This document shows, in pieces, positions 15,893 through 24,988 of a stretch of 64,000 bases of DNA. Within the stretch, counting starts at the first letter, position 1; every line of letters starts with the position of its first letter. Source of the stretch: Eutrophocola sp049446715. GTDB lineage: Bacteria; Pseudomonadota; Gammaproteobacteria; Pseudomonadales; Pseudohongiellaceae. The stretch spans positions 27,615 through 91,614 of the forward strand of contig JBMTQX010000004.1 in NCBI GenBank assembly GCA_049446715.1, in the 5' to 3' direction. The notes beneath the pieces are model-generated. The model was not told the origin of the DNA, searched no databases, and saw only the letters and a list, made by a program, of their open reading frames with translations. The position numbers and the translations under genes are program-made.

Positions 15893-17590
15893 ATGTCCCA
15901 TTTCATGACCCAGGCTGAAGGCCTGACCCTGCAACTCAAAGCCATTGCCCGGTTGGATACCCTGCTTTTCCACGACCGGTTTGCCCATGCTGACCATGAA
16001 ATGGTCGACATGATGTTTGACCAGAGCTGTCGTTTTGCCGAGGAAAAGCTGATGCCGCTGGCGGCCTCCGGGGACATTGCAGGCTGCCGCCTGGAAAACG
16101 GCCGGGTCATGCTGCCCAAAGGCACTCCCGAGGTATACCAGGAGTGGTGTGAACTGGGCTACCCGATGCTGGACCTGCCGCTGGAGCACGACGGCCTGTC
16201 ACTGCCGTTGTGCGTCCAAAGTGCGGTTCAGGAAATTCTGGACGGTGCGAATATGGCCTTCGGCATGCTGGGCATCAATATCCGCTGCGCCATCAAGGCC
16301 CTGCTGGCCAACGCTTCAGAAGACCTGGTCGCGCACTGGTTACCGGGACTGATCAGCGGCGAGGTCTCCTCCAGCATTGTCATCAGTGAACCCCAGGCGG
16401 GCTCCGATGTGGGCCGGATTCGCACCCAGGCCACGCCGGGTGACCACGGCTCGTGGACAATCAGCGGCTCCAAGATCTGGATTTCCTATGGTGACCACGA
16501 TGCCACCGCACAGATTCTCCACCTCGTGCTGGCGCGCGTGCCCTCCGAGGAAATCGGCACCCGGGCACTTGGCCTGTTTGCCGTGCCCAGCCAGAAAGCC
16601 AACGGCAGTGCCAACGGGGTGCAGGCAACTCGCCTGGAACACAAGATGGGCCTGCATGCCTCACCCACCTGTGTACTGGAACTGGAAGGTGCCGAAGGGG
16701 TTCTCATCGGTGAAGCGGGTCGCGGCCTGCAGGCGCTGTTCGTGATGATGAACGGCATGCGCCTGGCCGTCGGCGTCCAGGGCGCGGCCGTGGCCAATGC
16801 CTGTGCACTGCAGGCGCTGGATTACGCCCGCGAACGTCCACAGGGTGGCAGGCCGGATGCCCCGGCAAAAATGATCAGCGAACATCCCGATGTTAAACGC
16901 ATGCTGCTAGAGATGACTGCAACCAGTGAAATGATCCGCGCCCTGTACTTGAAGACGGCAGCGTTTCTTGATTTGGCCGAAGCCACCGGCGATGCCGACA
17001 CCTTGAAACTGGCCGAACTGATGCTGCCGATCAGCAAGACCGTTGGCGCCGAACTTGGGTTCCATGTCGCCAACCAGGGTATCCAGGTACTGGGCGGATA
17101 CGGTTATACCAACGACTACCCCATTGAGCGCATGGCCCGTGACATCCGTGTTGCCGCCATCTATGAAGGCACCAGCGGCATACAGGCCCTGGACTTCACT
17201 CACCGCAAGGTCCTGGCCGATAACGGCGATACCCTGAGCGCTCTGCTCCAGTTGATCCATGGCGACCTGATTAACTGCGCCGATGACAACCCGGTGAAAG
17301 CCGGGCTGTTGCCGGCGGTCAGGTCACTGGAAGCAACGCTCGGCAGCCTGCTGCAACGCGGACAGCAGGACAAGACGGCCGTGGAAACCGGGGCCTACCA
17401 TTTTCTGCAGCTCAACGGCGTAGTCATCATGCACTGGCTGGGCATGCTGCTGTATGAGGCGGCCACGGAAAGCACCGCCTATCAGGTGCGTCTGCGAGCA
17501 GCGCTTTGCCAGTCCGCCACTGGCCTAGAAGAACGGGCTGCAACCCTTGCCAAACGGGCGCTGCAGCCGGGTACAGAGCTCACACTGTGA
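15893..17590 (+). CDS. Acyl-CoA dehydrogenase, long form with C-terminal extension
   Basis: A 565-residue FAD enzyme. The N-terminal helical domain (about 35-160), middle domain with ISEPQAGSDVG and ISGSKIWISYGDHD, and C-terminal domain with GGYGYTNDYPIERMARDIRVAAIYEGTSGIQALD in family blocks are present. The Glu in YEGTSG is the likely catalytic base. The last 120 residues form the extra domain seen in the DmdC-like/long acyl-CoA dehydrogenase group. It oxidises an acyl-CoA to the enoyl-CoA; the substrate cannot be read from sequence. It follows the regulator by 58 bp and precedes an aldehyde dehydrogenase on the same strand, which suggests a catabolic unit. Confidence 0.88.
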   Translation: MSHFMTQAEGLTLQLKAIARLDTLLFHDRFAHADHEMVDMMFDQSCRFAEEKLMPLAASGDIAGCRLENGRVMLPKGTPEVYQEWCELGYPMLDLPLEHDGLSLPLCVQSAVQEILDGANMAFGMLGINIRCAIKALLANASEDLVAHWLPGLISGEVSSSIVISEPQAGSDVGRIRTQATPGDHGSWTISGSKIWISYGDHDATAQILHLVLARVPSEEIGTRALGLFAVPSQKANGSANGVQATRLEHKMGLHASPTCVLELEGAEGVLIGEAGRGLQALFVMMNGMRLAVGVQGAAVANACALQALDYARERPQGGRPDAPAKMISEHPDVKRMLLEMTATSEMIRALYLKTAAFLDLAEATGDADTLKLAELMLPISKTVGAELGFHVANQGIQVLGGYGYTNDYPIERMARDIRVAAIYEGTSGIQALDFTHRKVLADNGDTLSALLQLIHGDLINCADDNPVKAGLLPAVRSLEATLGSLLQRGQQDKTAVETGAYHFLQLNGVVIMHWLGMLLYEAATESTAYQVRLRAALCQSATGLEERAATLAKRALQPGTELTL

Positions 17591-17741
17591 CGGATCATGG
17601 GACGCCAAATTCCATTTGATCTTGCCAGCAAGGTTCGCTAAGTTAAACGCCCTTCGTCTCTTATCAGTACTGATTTTTAACCCCATAATCTGCAAACTTA
17701 CAAAATAGAAAAACAACACTTTCCATGAGGGAGATAGCCAC

Positions 17742-19187
17742 ATGAAAGAATACCAACTGTTTATTGACGGCAAATACACATCGTCAGCGTCGGGTGAATA
17801 CAGCGATGACATGAACCCAGCCACCAACGAGGTGTATGCCAAGGTCCAGAATGCCAAAGCCGAAGATCTGGAACCGGTGCTGGCTTCTTCCCAGAAAGCT
17901 TTCGAGACGTGGAAAGACATGCCGCCGTCGGCACGTGAAAAACTGTTCCTGGACGTGGCCGACCTGATGGAAGAGCGCGCCGCCGAACTGCGCGATGTCC
18001 TGATCGACGAAGCCGGCTCCACCATGCTCAAGGCCGGTTACGAGACGCATCACACACCCGACTTCCTGCGTTCTATGGCCGGCGAATGCCGCCGCATCAA
18101 GGGTGAGACCTATGTCTCCAACTACCCGGGCGTGAAATCCTTCTGTATCCGCCGCCCGCTGGGCGTGACCGTGGCCATTGCCCCGTTCAACTTCCCGCTG
18201 CTGCTGGGTGTGCGCAAGATCGGCTTCTCCCTGGCCGCCGGCAACACCATGATCCTGAAACCATCCGAAATGACGCCGGTGATCGGCCTCAAGCTGGGCG
18301 AGCTGTTTACTGACGCCGGCTTCCCGCCCGGTGTCCTGAACGTCATTCCGGCCCAGGGCGCCGAACTCGGCGACGGCCTGATCACAGACAGGCGCGTACG
18401 CTTTGTGACCTTCACCGGTTCCAGCCGTGTTGGCTGGCAGGTGGGTGCCACTGCGGCCGCTGCCGGCAAGCGCTTCGCCCTGGAAATGGGCGGCAAGAAC
18501 CCGATCATCGTGCTCAACGATGCCGACGTCGACTACGCCGTTGATACGGCTGCCTTCTCCAACTTCATGCACCAGGGCCAGATCTGTATGACTGGTTCAC
18601 GCGTGATCGTGGAAGAAGGCGTCTACGACGAGTTCGTGGAAAAGCTGGGCAAGAAAGTGGCCGGTATTCCTTACGGCGCCGATCCGCGTACCCCTGGCCT
18701 GATTGTCGGCCCGCTGATCCGAACCACGCAGCCGGCTTTCATCAAGGAGCACCTGACTGCTGCTGTTGATGCCGGTGCCAAACTGGTGATCGGCGGAGAC
18801 TACGAAGACAATGTCTTCCAGCCCACCGTATGTGCCGATGTGACTTCCGACATGAGCCTGTTTAAGACGGAAGTGTTCGGTCCGCTGGCTTCCGTGATCA
18901 AGGCAAAGGACGTCGAAGACGCCGTGCGCCTGGCCAACGATGTCGAGTACGGCCTGTCCTCTGCGGTTATCACCAACGACCTGCAGAAGAGCTGGTACTG
19001 CATCGAAAACCTGGAAACCGGTATGGTGCACATCAACGGACCGTCAGTACGCGACGAGCCTGTGATTCCGTTCGGCGGCGTGAAGAACTCCTCCTTCGGT
19101 CGTGAAGGTGGACACTTCTCCATCGACGAATGTACCGAGCTGAAATGGATCACCATGCAGACTGGCCAAAACAAGTACCCGTTCTGA
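17742..19187 (+). CDS. NAD(P)-dependent aldehyde dehydrogenase, vanillin/benzaldehyde dehydrogenase-like
   Basis: A 481-residue aldehyde dehydrogenase. Catalytic residues are the Glu in LEMGGKNP and the Cys in GQICMTGSR; the nucleotide loop is FTGSSRVG. The C-terminal blocks GMVHINGPSVRDEPVIPFGG and ELKWITMQTG...YPF resemble the aromatic aldehyde dehydrogenase branch (vanillin, salicylaldehyde, benzaldehyde). I infer an aromatic aldehyde substrate, but this is not proven. GGGAG lies upstream of the ATG and a terminator follows the stop. A LigW-like decarboxylase that would also yield vanillate lies 4.6 kb away. Confidence 0.85.
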   Translation: MKEYQLFIDGKYTSSASGEYSDDMNPATNEVYAKVQNAKAEDLEPVLASSQKAFETWKDMPPSAREKLFLDVADLMEERAAELRDVLIDEAGSTMLKAGYETHHTPDFLRSMAGECRRIKGETYVSNYPGVKSFCIRRPLGVTVAIAPFNFPLLLGVRKIGFSLAAGNTMILKPSEMTPVIGLKLGELFTDAGFPPGVLNVIPAQGAELGDGLITDRRVRFVTFTGSSRVGWQVGATAAAAGKRFALEMGGKNPIIVLNDADVDYAVDTAAFSNFMHQGQICMTGSRVIVEEGVYDEFVEKLGKKVAGIPYGADPRTPGLIVGPLIRTTQPAFIKEHLTAAVDAGAKLVIGGDYEDNVFQPTVCADVTSDMSLFKTEVFGPLASVIKAKDVEDAVRLANDVEYGLSSAVITNDLQKSWYCIENLETGMVHINGPSVRDEPVIPFGGVKNSSFGREGGHFSIDECTELKWITMQTGQNKYPF

Positions 19188-19205
19188 TCCTCTCATCGGA
19201 AACAC

Positions 19206-19236
19206 AAAAAAGGCTCCTGTTGGAGCCTTTTTTTGT
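19206..19236 (+). terminator. Intrinsic terminator after the aldehyde dehydrogenase
   Basis: A GGCTCC/GGAGCC stem extended by A-T pairs, with a four-base loop and a seven-T run, lies about 20 bp after the stop at 19187. Confidence 0.85.
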
Positions 19237-19295
19237 TGTCTGCGATTTCCGTTTTCTGAAACCCCGGTCAGTGCCGAAGACTGCATTGGCAATGG

Positions 19296-19715
19296 CTAGC
19301 GCCTGGGTTGACGCACCTCATCAATCACCACGATGGTACCCTTGTCACCATCCAGGCTGCTGAGCAGCATCTCGGCATGTCCGTTTCTTGATGGCCATCC
19401 ATTCACGGTAATGACCTCACCAATATCTGCCACTTGTCGGTCCCTGACCAGCCGGTCCCAACGTTGCGGTGATGTGCTTTCGATAAACCAGAGTGCCGGT
19501 TCGCCATCCTCGCCATCAACCAGCACTTCTATTTCAATATGGGGCTGACGCAATTCCAGCCGCACCAGGTAGCCCGTGATGCTCACCTTGTTCTCGACGT
19601 CATATATGGCGTAGTAGGAGTGATGGGCATAGCCTGCTGTACTGACGGTTAAGAGAAGAAAGGCAGACAGATAAAAGTGTGGTTTTTTCAAGACGATTTT
19701 CCAAAACGGTTTCAC
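19296..19715 (-). CDS. Secreted DUF6152-type protein
   Basis: A 139-residue protein with a signal peptide (hydrophobic residues about 14-28, then GYAHHSYYAIYD). The AHHS start of the mature protein, then KVSITGYLVRLELRQPHIEIEV and WFIESTSPQRW, match DUF6152. That family is small periplasmic proteins with the AHHS..YD and TG.V..W..PH pattern. The function is unknown. It is convergent with the aldehyde dehydrogenase and divergent from the mini-Rieske gene at 19777. Confidence 0.7.
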   Translation of the reverse strand: MKPFWKIVLKKPHFYLSAFLLLTVSTAGYAHHSYYAIYDVENKVSITGYLVRLELRQPHIEIEVLVDGEDGEPALWFIESTSPQRWDRLVRDRQVADIGEVITVNGWPSRNGHAEMLLSSLDGDKGTIVVIDEVRQPRR

Positions 19716-19776
19716 ATCTCAACGCCGGTATGGAAAATACGTTGACATACTGTTCCTGCCATCGACATAAGAGATC

Positions 19777-20157
19777 ATGAGCCACTGGCAATCCCTGCGC
19801 TTTGCACCAACCCCGGGTACTCCACTTTGCGCGAGTGCCGACATTGCCGAAGGCAGTGTGCGTGAATTCCGTTTTGGCGGTGACTCCCCGTTTGCCTTCC
19901 GCCTCTTTGTCACCCACAGCAACGGCGACTTCATTGCCTTTCGCAACTCCTGCCCGCATTTCGACGTGCCCCTGAATCACACACCGGAAGAATTGCTGGC
20001 GGATGACGGGGCCCACTATCTTTGCACCACCCATTTCGCGAAATTCGACCGGCTCACAGGCCTGTGCGTTTATGGGCCCTGTGAAGGCGAGTACCTAGAC
20101 CGTATTCCCATAGTGCTGGTGAATGGCGAGATATTGATTGCCGAATCCGGGGAATAA
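19777..20157 (+). CDS. Single-domain Rieske [2Fe-2S] protein
   Basis: A 126-residue cytoplasmic protein (no signal peptide) with one Rieske fold. Cluster ligands are in CPHFD (about 65-69) and CTTHFAKF (about 88-95), giving the C-x-H and C-x2-H pairs. Such proteins act as electron carriers, or as the small NirD-like component of a larger enzyme; no partner oxygenase lies next to it. A second protein of the same build is encoded at 53110-53460. The product is soluble and probably redox-active; the pathway is unknown. Confidence 0.85.
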   Translation: MSHWQSLRFAPTPGTPLCASADIAEGSVREFRFGGDSPFAFRLFVTHSNGDFIAFRNSCPHFDVPLNHTPEELLADDGAHYLCTTHFAKFDRLTGLCVYGPCEGEYLDRIPIVLVNGEILIAESGE

Positions 20158-20226
20158 ATCCGAGTCAGGATCGTTTTAAGGGTATGCATGGCATGGACTG
20201 GCCTTGTCATGCCGCTGATCACTGTT

Positions 20227-20286
20227 CGCGGCTAAAGCCGCTCCTACTGACGGGATGTTAATCACGCAGGAGCGGCTTTAGCCGCG
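20227..20286. repeat. REP-like inverted repeat, family B, paired copy
   Basis: CGCGGCTAAAGCCGCTCCT (20227-20245) and its exact reverse complement AGGAGCGGCTTTAGCCGCG (20268-20286) flank a 22-base loop. Each arm is itself palindromic around GCTAAAGC. A single copy occurs at 46295-46313. The core sequence is like common pseudomonad extragenic palindromes. Confidence 0.8.
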
Positions 20287-20323
20287 CAGATCTTGACCAA
20301 CAGACCTGCCATGAAGGCCTGTC

Positions 20324-20536
20324 ATGCCAACACCCAACAATTACCGTGGCCTGCGCTGTCAGCATAACGGCTGTGACATCGGCACGATCTACGCCGATGG
20401 CGGATTCTGGAGCAAGAAATTTGACGTGGGGGGCCGAAAGTTTTCCATCGCGATGTGTGAGCGTTGCAAGCACACGGAGTTTTACAAGACTTACCAGAAC
20501 ACGCTGAAAAACATCTTCGACCTCTTTGTGACCTGA
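20324..20536 (+). CDS. Small zinc-ribbon protein (DUF2082-like)
   Basis: A 70-residue protein with two cysteine pairs, CQHNGC (12-17) and CERC (about 45-48), followed by KHTEFYKTY. The spacing and the TEFYK ending match the zinc-ribbon family once called DUF2082, predicted to bind nucleic acid. The stop abuts the end of the convergent bax pseudogene. No function can be assigned beyond zinc binding. Confidence 0.6.
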   Translation: MPTPNNYRGLRCQHNGCDIGTIYADGGFWSKKFDVGGRKFSIAMCERCKHTEFYKTYQNTLKNIFDLFVT

Positions 20537-21336
20537 TCAGGCCTGCTTGTCCAGCCGACCCAGGTCATTGGCGCTGATGATGGTGCGAATCAGATCGATA
20601 TATCCGGCACCGCGTTCGGAGTACTCTTCGAGACCTTCAGCCAGCGCCATGCCGGACACCGGTTCGCCCTCTGCACGCAGTTCAGCGCGGATCATAGGCA
20701 ATTCCCTGTAGGCCGGATTCTGGTTCAGGTTGTGGATGGAGCGACCCACACAATGCTGAACTGAATGGAAATCGGCCACTTCATAGATGGCATCACTCGG
20801 TCGCTGTTTCGCCACGATCCCGCAACCGGGATCGAAACACCACTGCCCGAAAAAATTGCTGCCCTGGTTGGCAAAGCGTAAGTGCCCCAAGCGCTTTCAT
20901 TGGTCGGCTGGGCCAGTGCCAGCGAGGCTGGCACTATGTCCGCCTGGCGCAGCAGGGTATCTCAGTCGTCAGTGCTGGACACCTTGAAGTCCTCGATCTC
21001 ATAGGCCTCGGCTACCCGCATGACCTTCTTTAGGCGGCGACTGCTGATCTTCGGCAGGTCTTCACGCAGTGCAAAAAGTTCACGGTGCGTCTGTAAAATT
21101 TCCCGGGTACGGGTTTCCACGCGGGGCGGCAGGTAATCGAAGAATGCCGCCTTGCGCTCATCCACGGATTCAATCTTGCTGAAGTCAGGTTTTTTGGGAG
21201 TTCTGAGGCCATAGGCGATGCTGCATCCAGCCAAGGTAACCACCCGCATCAGCGCCAGCACGCCGATCCAGCGGTTATTGAAAAGGGTTTTACCCTGTTT
21301 TTTCCCGGTATTCTCCTGTCGGTAAAAATCCTGCAT
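20537..21336 (-). pseudogene. Broken Bax-type glucosaminidase gene
   Basis: Three pieces of one Bax-family peptidoglycan N-acetylglucosaminidase are present in order. The N-terminal piece (20965-21336) has KKPDFSKIESVDERKAAFFDYL. It ends at an in-frame TGA (20962-20964), where the reading ...TDD-stop-DTLLRQ suggests a former Trp codon. The same frame then continues with ADIVPASLALAQ and NESAWGT. Near 20885 a one-base indel shifts the frame to RFANQGSNFFGQWCFDPGCG, NPAYREL and ALAEGLEEYSERG. Bax proteins are periplasmic or inner membrane glycosidases. Both lesions are single-base, so decay is recent unless they are assembly errors. Confidence 0.8.
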
Positions 21337-21390
21337 ACCGTGGGTAATGCCAGATGAATACCCGTCAGGAGAAACCCTGTTTGGCGGCGA

Positions 21391-23688
21391 TCAGAAGCGG
21401 AAGGTGTAATTGAACTTCAGTGAGAGATCGGCATTGATGGACGTGAAGTCATTGTCCTTGTCCAGGTCCACCATACCCCAGTTAAGCACCAGAAAACCTT
21501 CCTGGCCGGCTCGCGGTATCCAGCGCAGACGACTGTTCACCCCGATACCTTCCGAGACGTTGTCATACTGAATACGGTTGGCCCAGCTGATTTCCGGCGT
21601 GAAGTTGATCAGGGTATCGAACGAGGTCAAGCGGACCGTGAAGTTGCCCTGCGGCAGGTGAATTTCGTTTTCCGAATAGTTCATGCCCAGGTTGTAGCGG
21701 TTGCTGGGCTGCCAGTTCACGCCGAAATTGCGCTGGAAGTTGTTGCCATCAAAGTAGTCTCCCCAGGTCACCCCCATGCTGGCCGACAGGCGCCGGCGTC
21801 CGGCCGAGCTGATACGGGCAGAGCCTTGCGTGAACTCGTAATCACCGGGCGGAATGACGATATTGCCACTGCCATCGGAGGCACGATAGATGGCAAAGTT
21901 GTTGCTGAGCACTTCCCGGGTTCGAATCACACTGGCGGAAATACCGTCCCCCACGTTATTGCTCATGTTGAAACGTACGTCCTTGACTTCGGCAATCACA
22001 TCGCCGGTATTGAGATCACTGTTGCGGTAGCTGTCGAAGCCGCCATACATCGTGCGCAGAAACCCGCCTGGCAGGAAGAAGTGTGTATAGCCAAAGTCGA
22101 GTGCGTGATCCTCGATGCCGGTCTGGTTAACGAAACCCAGTGCCGGGTTGAAGTTGTCCTCGATACGCTTGTAGCGGTAACCGCCGCGCCAGCCCTGTGT
22201 GTTGGGTGAACTGATGCCCAGCCCCCAGGACGCATCATCTCCGGTGATGCCATCAGTATCGGTTTGCTGGTACCAGGCCTCGCCTTCCACGATACGGTTG
22301 CCCGGTAAACGTGAGTTGCGGTAACGGAAATCGGCACCCACCAGGGAGTTGTCGATGTTGGAACGCGGGTCGCCACTGGTGGCAATAACACCGAGCAGGG
22401 ATTCCGTGAGTACATTGAGCGCCGCGCGACCGACAAACACTGTTTGACTGTCGACACCGGTCAGGTCATCTTCACCCTGGTTGACCACCAGGGCACCGAC
22501 ATCCCAGTCGCCGACTCGGCCGCTGACCTTGCCACCGGCATTGATATCCACCGGCTGCCCACCCGGACTGAGGCCGATGCGGCGCGAGAAAAACGGCCGG
22601 CCATTCTGCAGCGATGACCGCGGCACGGCATCATTGCCCTCTTCGTTGAAATTGGCGCCGGTGCCGATGCGACCAAATTGGAAAATATCGGCATCGCGGA
22701 TAAAGAAGTCGCGCCGTTCCGGAAAGAACAGGTTGAAACGCGTCAGGTTGACCTGGCGGTTGTCCACCTCCGTTGCCGAGAAATCGGTATTCAGGGTCAG
22801 CGCCGCATTGAGCTGGGGGGTGATCTTGTAGAACATGTCGATCTGGGGTTCGATGACATCATCGGTATAACCACCCGGTCCGAAAACCTTTTCCCGGCGG
22901 GCGATCAGGTATGGCACCACGTCCAGGCCCAGGCCCTGCTGTAAACCGGTCAGGCCCGTGGCGGTACCGGCAATACTCGGATTCATGACGCGGTTGCGTG
23001 AGACCCAGCCGATTTCTTCCTGGTTGCGGCGAATGGTGCGGCGAAAGTTGATACCCCACTCCGTGTTGGCGGGATCAAAGGACAGCGTCTGGAACGGAAT
23101 GCGGATCTCGGTGCTCCAGCCCTCACTGTCGATCCGGGACTCGGCCTGCCAGATACCGCTCCAGTTACGATCAACTCCGGACACGTTCTGGTAGATACCT
23201 TCAACACGCACAGAATTGGCGTTGATCTCGAAGATGAAACCACTGCGGCGATCCAGATAGGGATCAAGCACCACGTTGAAGGTGTCATCGTTGGGCAGCC
23301 CCCTGCCCTGCAACAGAACGTTGGCCGTGATCAGGGAAGGATCTTCTTCATACAAACGGGCGCCGACATACAGCGCATCCTCGCTGTAGAACAAACGCAC
23401 TTCAGTGCGCTGGCTGGGCTCGGCATATTCAAACGGCGCCATCTGGTGCATGTCCGTGATCAGAGCTGCCCGGCGCCAGACACCGTCATCCAGTTGGCCA
23501 TCGAGGGTGATGTCATGGTCGGACAGGGAGGGAATGTTGACCTGCTTGCCGCCGGTGATGCCGCCAAGCGGTGTCGCCCCCTGGGTCCGGGTACTGTCCT
23601 GTGACATGGCACTGAACGGCAGTATGGAAGCAATCGATAACACTGCCAGCAACAACAACCGGCAACAGTTTGCGGACGGAATACGCAT
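21391..23688 (-). CDS. DUF5916-type outer membrane protein with an N-terminal CBM9-like domain
   Basis: A 765-residue secreted protein. A signal peptide (MRIPSANCC... to FSAMSQD) is followed by a carbohydrate-binding-family-9-like domain (about 60-235: ITLDGQLDDGVWRRA, EVRLFYSEDALYVGARLYEEDP, EIRIPFQTLSFD). A long region of alternating strands follows, with FFPERRDFFI, which is typical of DUF5916, and it ends in KFNYTFRF. The terminal phenylalanine and strand pattern suggest an outer membrane beta-barrel. DUF5916 function is unknown. The start at 23688 was preferred because it gives the signal peptide; an upstream codon at 23733 is also possible. Confidence 0.8.
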   Translation of the reverse strand: MRIPSANCCRLLLLAVLSIASILPFSAMSQDSTRTQGATPLGGITGGKQVNIPSLSDHDITLDGQLDDGVWRRAALITDMHQMAPFEYAEPSQRTEVRLFYSEDALYVGARLYEEDPSLITANVLLQGRGLPNDDTFNVVLDPYLDRRSGFIFEINANSVRVEGIYQNVSGVDRNWSGIWQAESRIDSEGWSTEIRIPFQTLSFDPANTEWGINFRRTIRRNQEEIGWVSRNRVMNPSIAGTATGLTGLQQGLGLDVVPYLIARREKVFGPGGYTDDVIEPQIDMFYKITPQLNAALTLNTDFSATEVDNRQVNLTRFNLFFPERRDFFIRDADIFQFGRIGTGANFNEEGNDAVPRSSLQNGRPFFSRRIGLSPGGQPVDINAGGKVSGRVGDWDVGALVVNQGEDDLTGVDSQTVFVGRAALNVLTESLLGVIATSGDPRSNIDNSLVGADFRYRNSRLPGNRIVEGEAWYQQTDTDGITGDDASWGLGISSPNTQGWRGGYRYKRIEDNFNPALGFVNQTGIEDHALDFGYTHFFLPGGFLRTMYGGFDSYRNSDLNTGDVIAEVKDVRFNMSNNVGDGISASVIRTREVLSNNFAIYRASDGSGNIVIPPGDYEFTQGSARISSAGRRRLSASMGVTWGDYFDGNNFQRNFGVNWQPSNRYNLGMNYSENEIHLPQGNFTVRLTSFDTLINFTPEISWANRIQYDNVSEGIGVNSRLRWIPRAGQEGFLVLNWGMVDLDKDNDFTSINADLSLKFNYTFRF

Positions 23689-23778
23689 CGGAATGGAAAA
23701 ACCCCTGAAAAAAGCGGCCACTATACGAAGCAAAGATGGAATGAATATGAAGACAGGAAAGTGGGTAGTCTGGCGCTG

Positions 23779-24822
23779 TCAGAGCCTGAATACTTTTTCC
23801 GCCACGCCCTGGTAAAACATTTTTTTCTCTTCATCGGAAATCGCCATGTTGTCCATATCGATGACTTCCTGCAGTACGTACTGGTACGGATAGTCCATGG
23901 CATACATGACGCGATCGACACCAATCTGCTGCTGGCAGAAACGCACTGCCGGTTCCCAGGCCATGCCGCTGCAGGTGATATAGACGTTTTCCTTCAGGTA
24001 GTCACTGACCTTTTTCTGCAAGAGCTGCAGGGTTTCATAGCGTTTGGAAGACACCTGGGCGTTGTGCATGAAATCCAGTCGATACATCCAGTACGGCAGC
24101 GCTTCCCCCATGTGGCCGATGACAAACTGGAGTTTGGGAAAGCGGTCAAACACCCCTGAGGTAATGATGCGCAGCATGTGCAGGCCGGTCTCGACTCCAA
24201 AGCCAAAAATGGCGCCGTCGAGGCCGACTTCCAGCATGGGTTCAATCATGTGTTTTGGCGGTGTGTTCGGGTGCAGATAGATCGGCATGTCATGCGCTTC
24301 CGCCGCTTCGAAAATGGGCCAGAATTTCTGGTCACTGAGGTATTCGCCATGGGTATGGGAATTGATGATGATGCCGCGAAAACCCTGTGCCTGGCAGCGC
24401 GCAATTTCGCGGGCCGCCGCATCCGGTGCCTGCGGGGCCACGGCGCAGAGGGCTGCAAAGCGGTCAGGATGACTGGCCACAGCATCCTGCACCATGTCAT
24501 TGCTGTCCCTGGCCACGGCAATGGCTGTATCGGCATCAAAGACCTGCACACCGGGAGAGGTCAGCGCCAGGACCGCGACATCAATGCCGGCGGCATTCAT
24601 ATCCGCCAACCGCTCAGCGCCCAGGTCAGCGAGCTTGCGCCGGACTTCTACCGGGCGCGGGGCCATGGACGATCCGTAGAATCCCCACAGACTGGTAAAT
24701 CCCGGATCATCAATCCTGCCGTTTTCATACAGGTCACGATACATATCCATCATGAACTGCGGTGCCCAGGCTTCTTCGGTGGCAATACGTTTATACTTGT
24801 CGCTGAAATTGATCCTGGTCAT
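23779..24822 (-). CDS. Metal-dependent aromatic acid decarboxylase, LigW-like (amidohydrolase 2 family)
   Basis: A 347-residue amidohydrolase-fold protein. Likely metal and catalytic residues are E16/E17 (RIATEEAW), H184 (LHPNTPP), the His in GHMGEALPYWMYRLD (237) and D310 (YAMDYPYQYV). The blocks SLWGFY, ALTSPGVQ, INSHTHGEYL and IFGFGVETGLHMLR are those I know from 5-carboxyvanillate decarboxylase LigW of sphingomonads; related enzymes decarboxylate resorcylate or dihydroxybenzoate. A hydroxylated aromatic acid is the likely substrate. It is divergent from an aldehyde dehydrogenase. The exact substrate needs biochemistry. Confidence 0.8.
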   Translation of the reverse strand: MTRINFSDKYKRIATEEAWAPQFMMDMYRDLYENGRIDDPGFTSLWGFYGSSMAPRPVEVRRKLADLGAERLADMNAAGIDVAVLALTSPGVQVFDADTAIAVARDSNDMVQDAVASHPDRFAALCAVAPQAPDAAAREIARCQAQGFRGIIINSHTHGEYLSDQKFWPIFEAAEAHDMPIYLHPNTPPKHMIEPMLEVGLDGAIFGFGVETGLHMLRIITSGVFDRFPKLQFVIGHMGEALPYWMYRLDFMHNAQVSSKRYETLQLLQKKVSDYLKENVYITCSGMAWEPAVRFCQQQIGVDRVMYAMDYPYQYVLQEVIDMDNMAISDEEKKMFYQGVAEKVFRL

Positions 24823-24988
24823 GAAAAACTCCGTAGAACAGGCGCAAAGGCGCGCATTATAGCGAATAAATTTACTCGCCCCCCCCTTTTACGCGATCAT
24901 TACGCCCCCATATGAGCCGTCATACCTTATCTCGGCCCGTGCAGGTCACCGCATCGCATGGGGCCCCCATAAATAACAGGAGTTAGCC

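Noticed and set aside
20962..20964. TGA in bax as a selenocysteine codon
   Set aside because: A second lesion (frameshift) lies 75 bases on and no selenocysteine insertion hairpin is evident; nonsense mutation is simpler.
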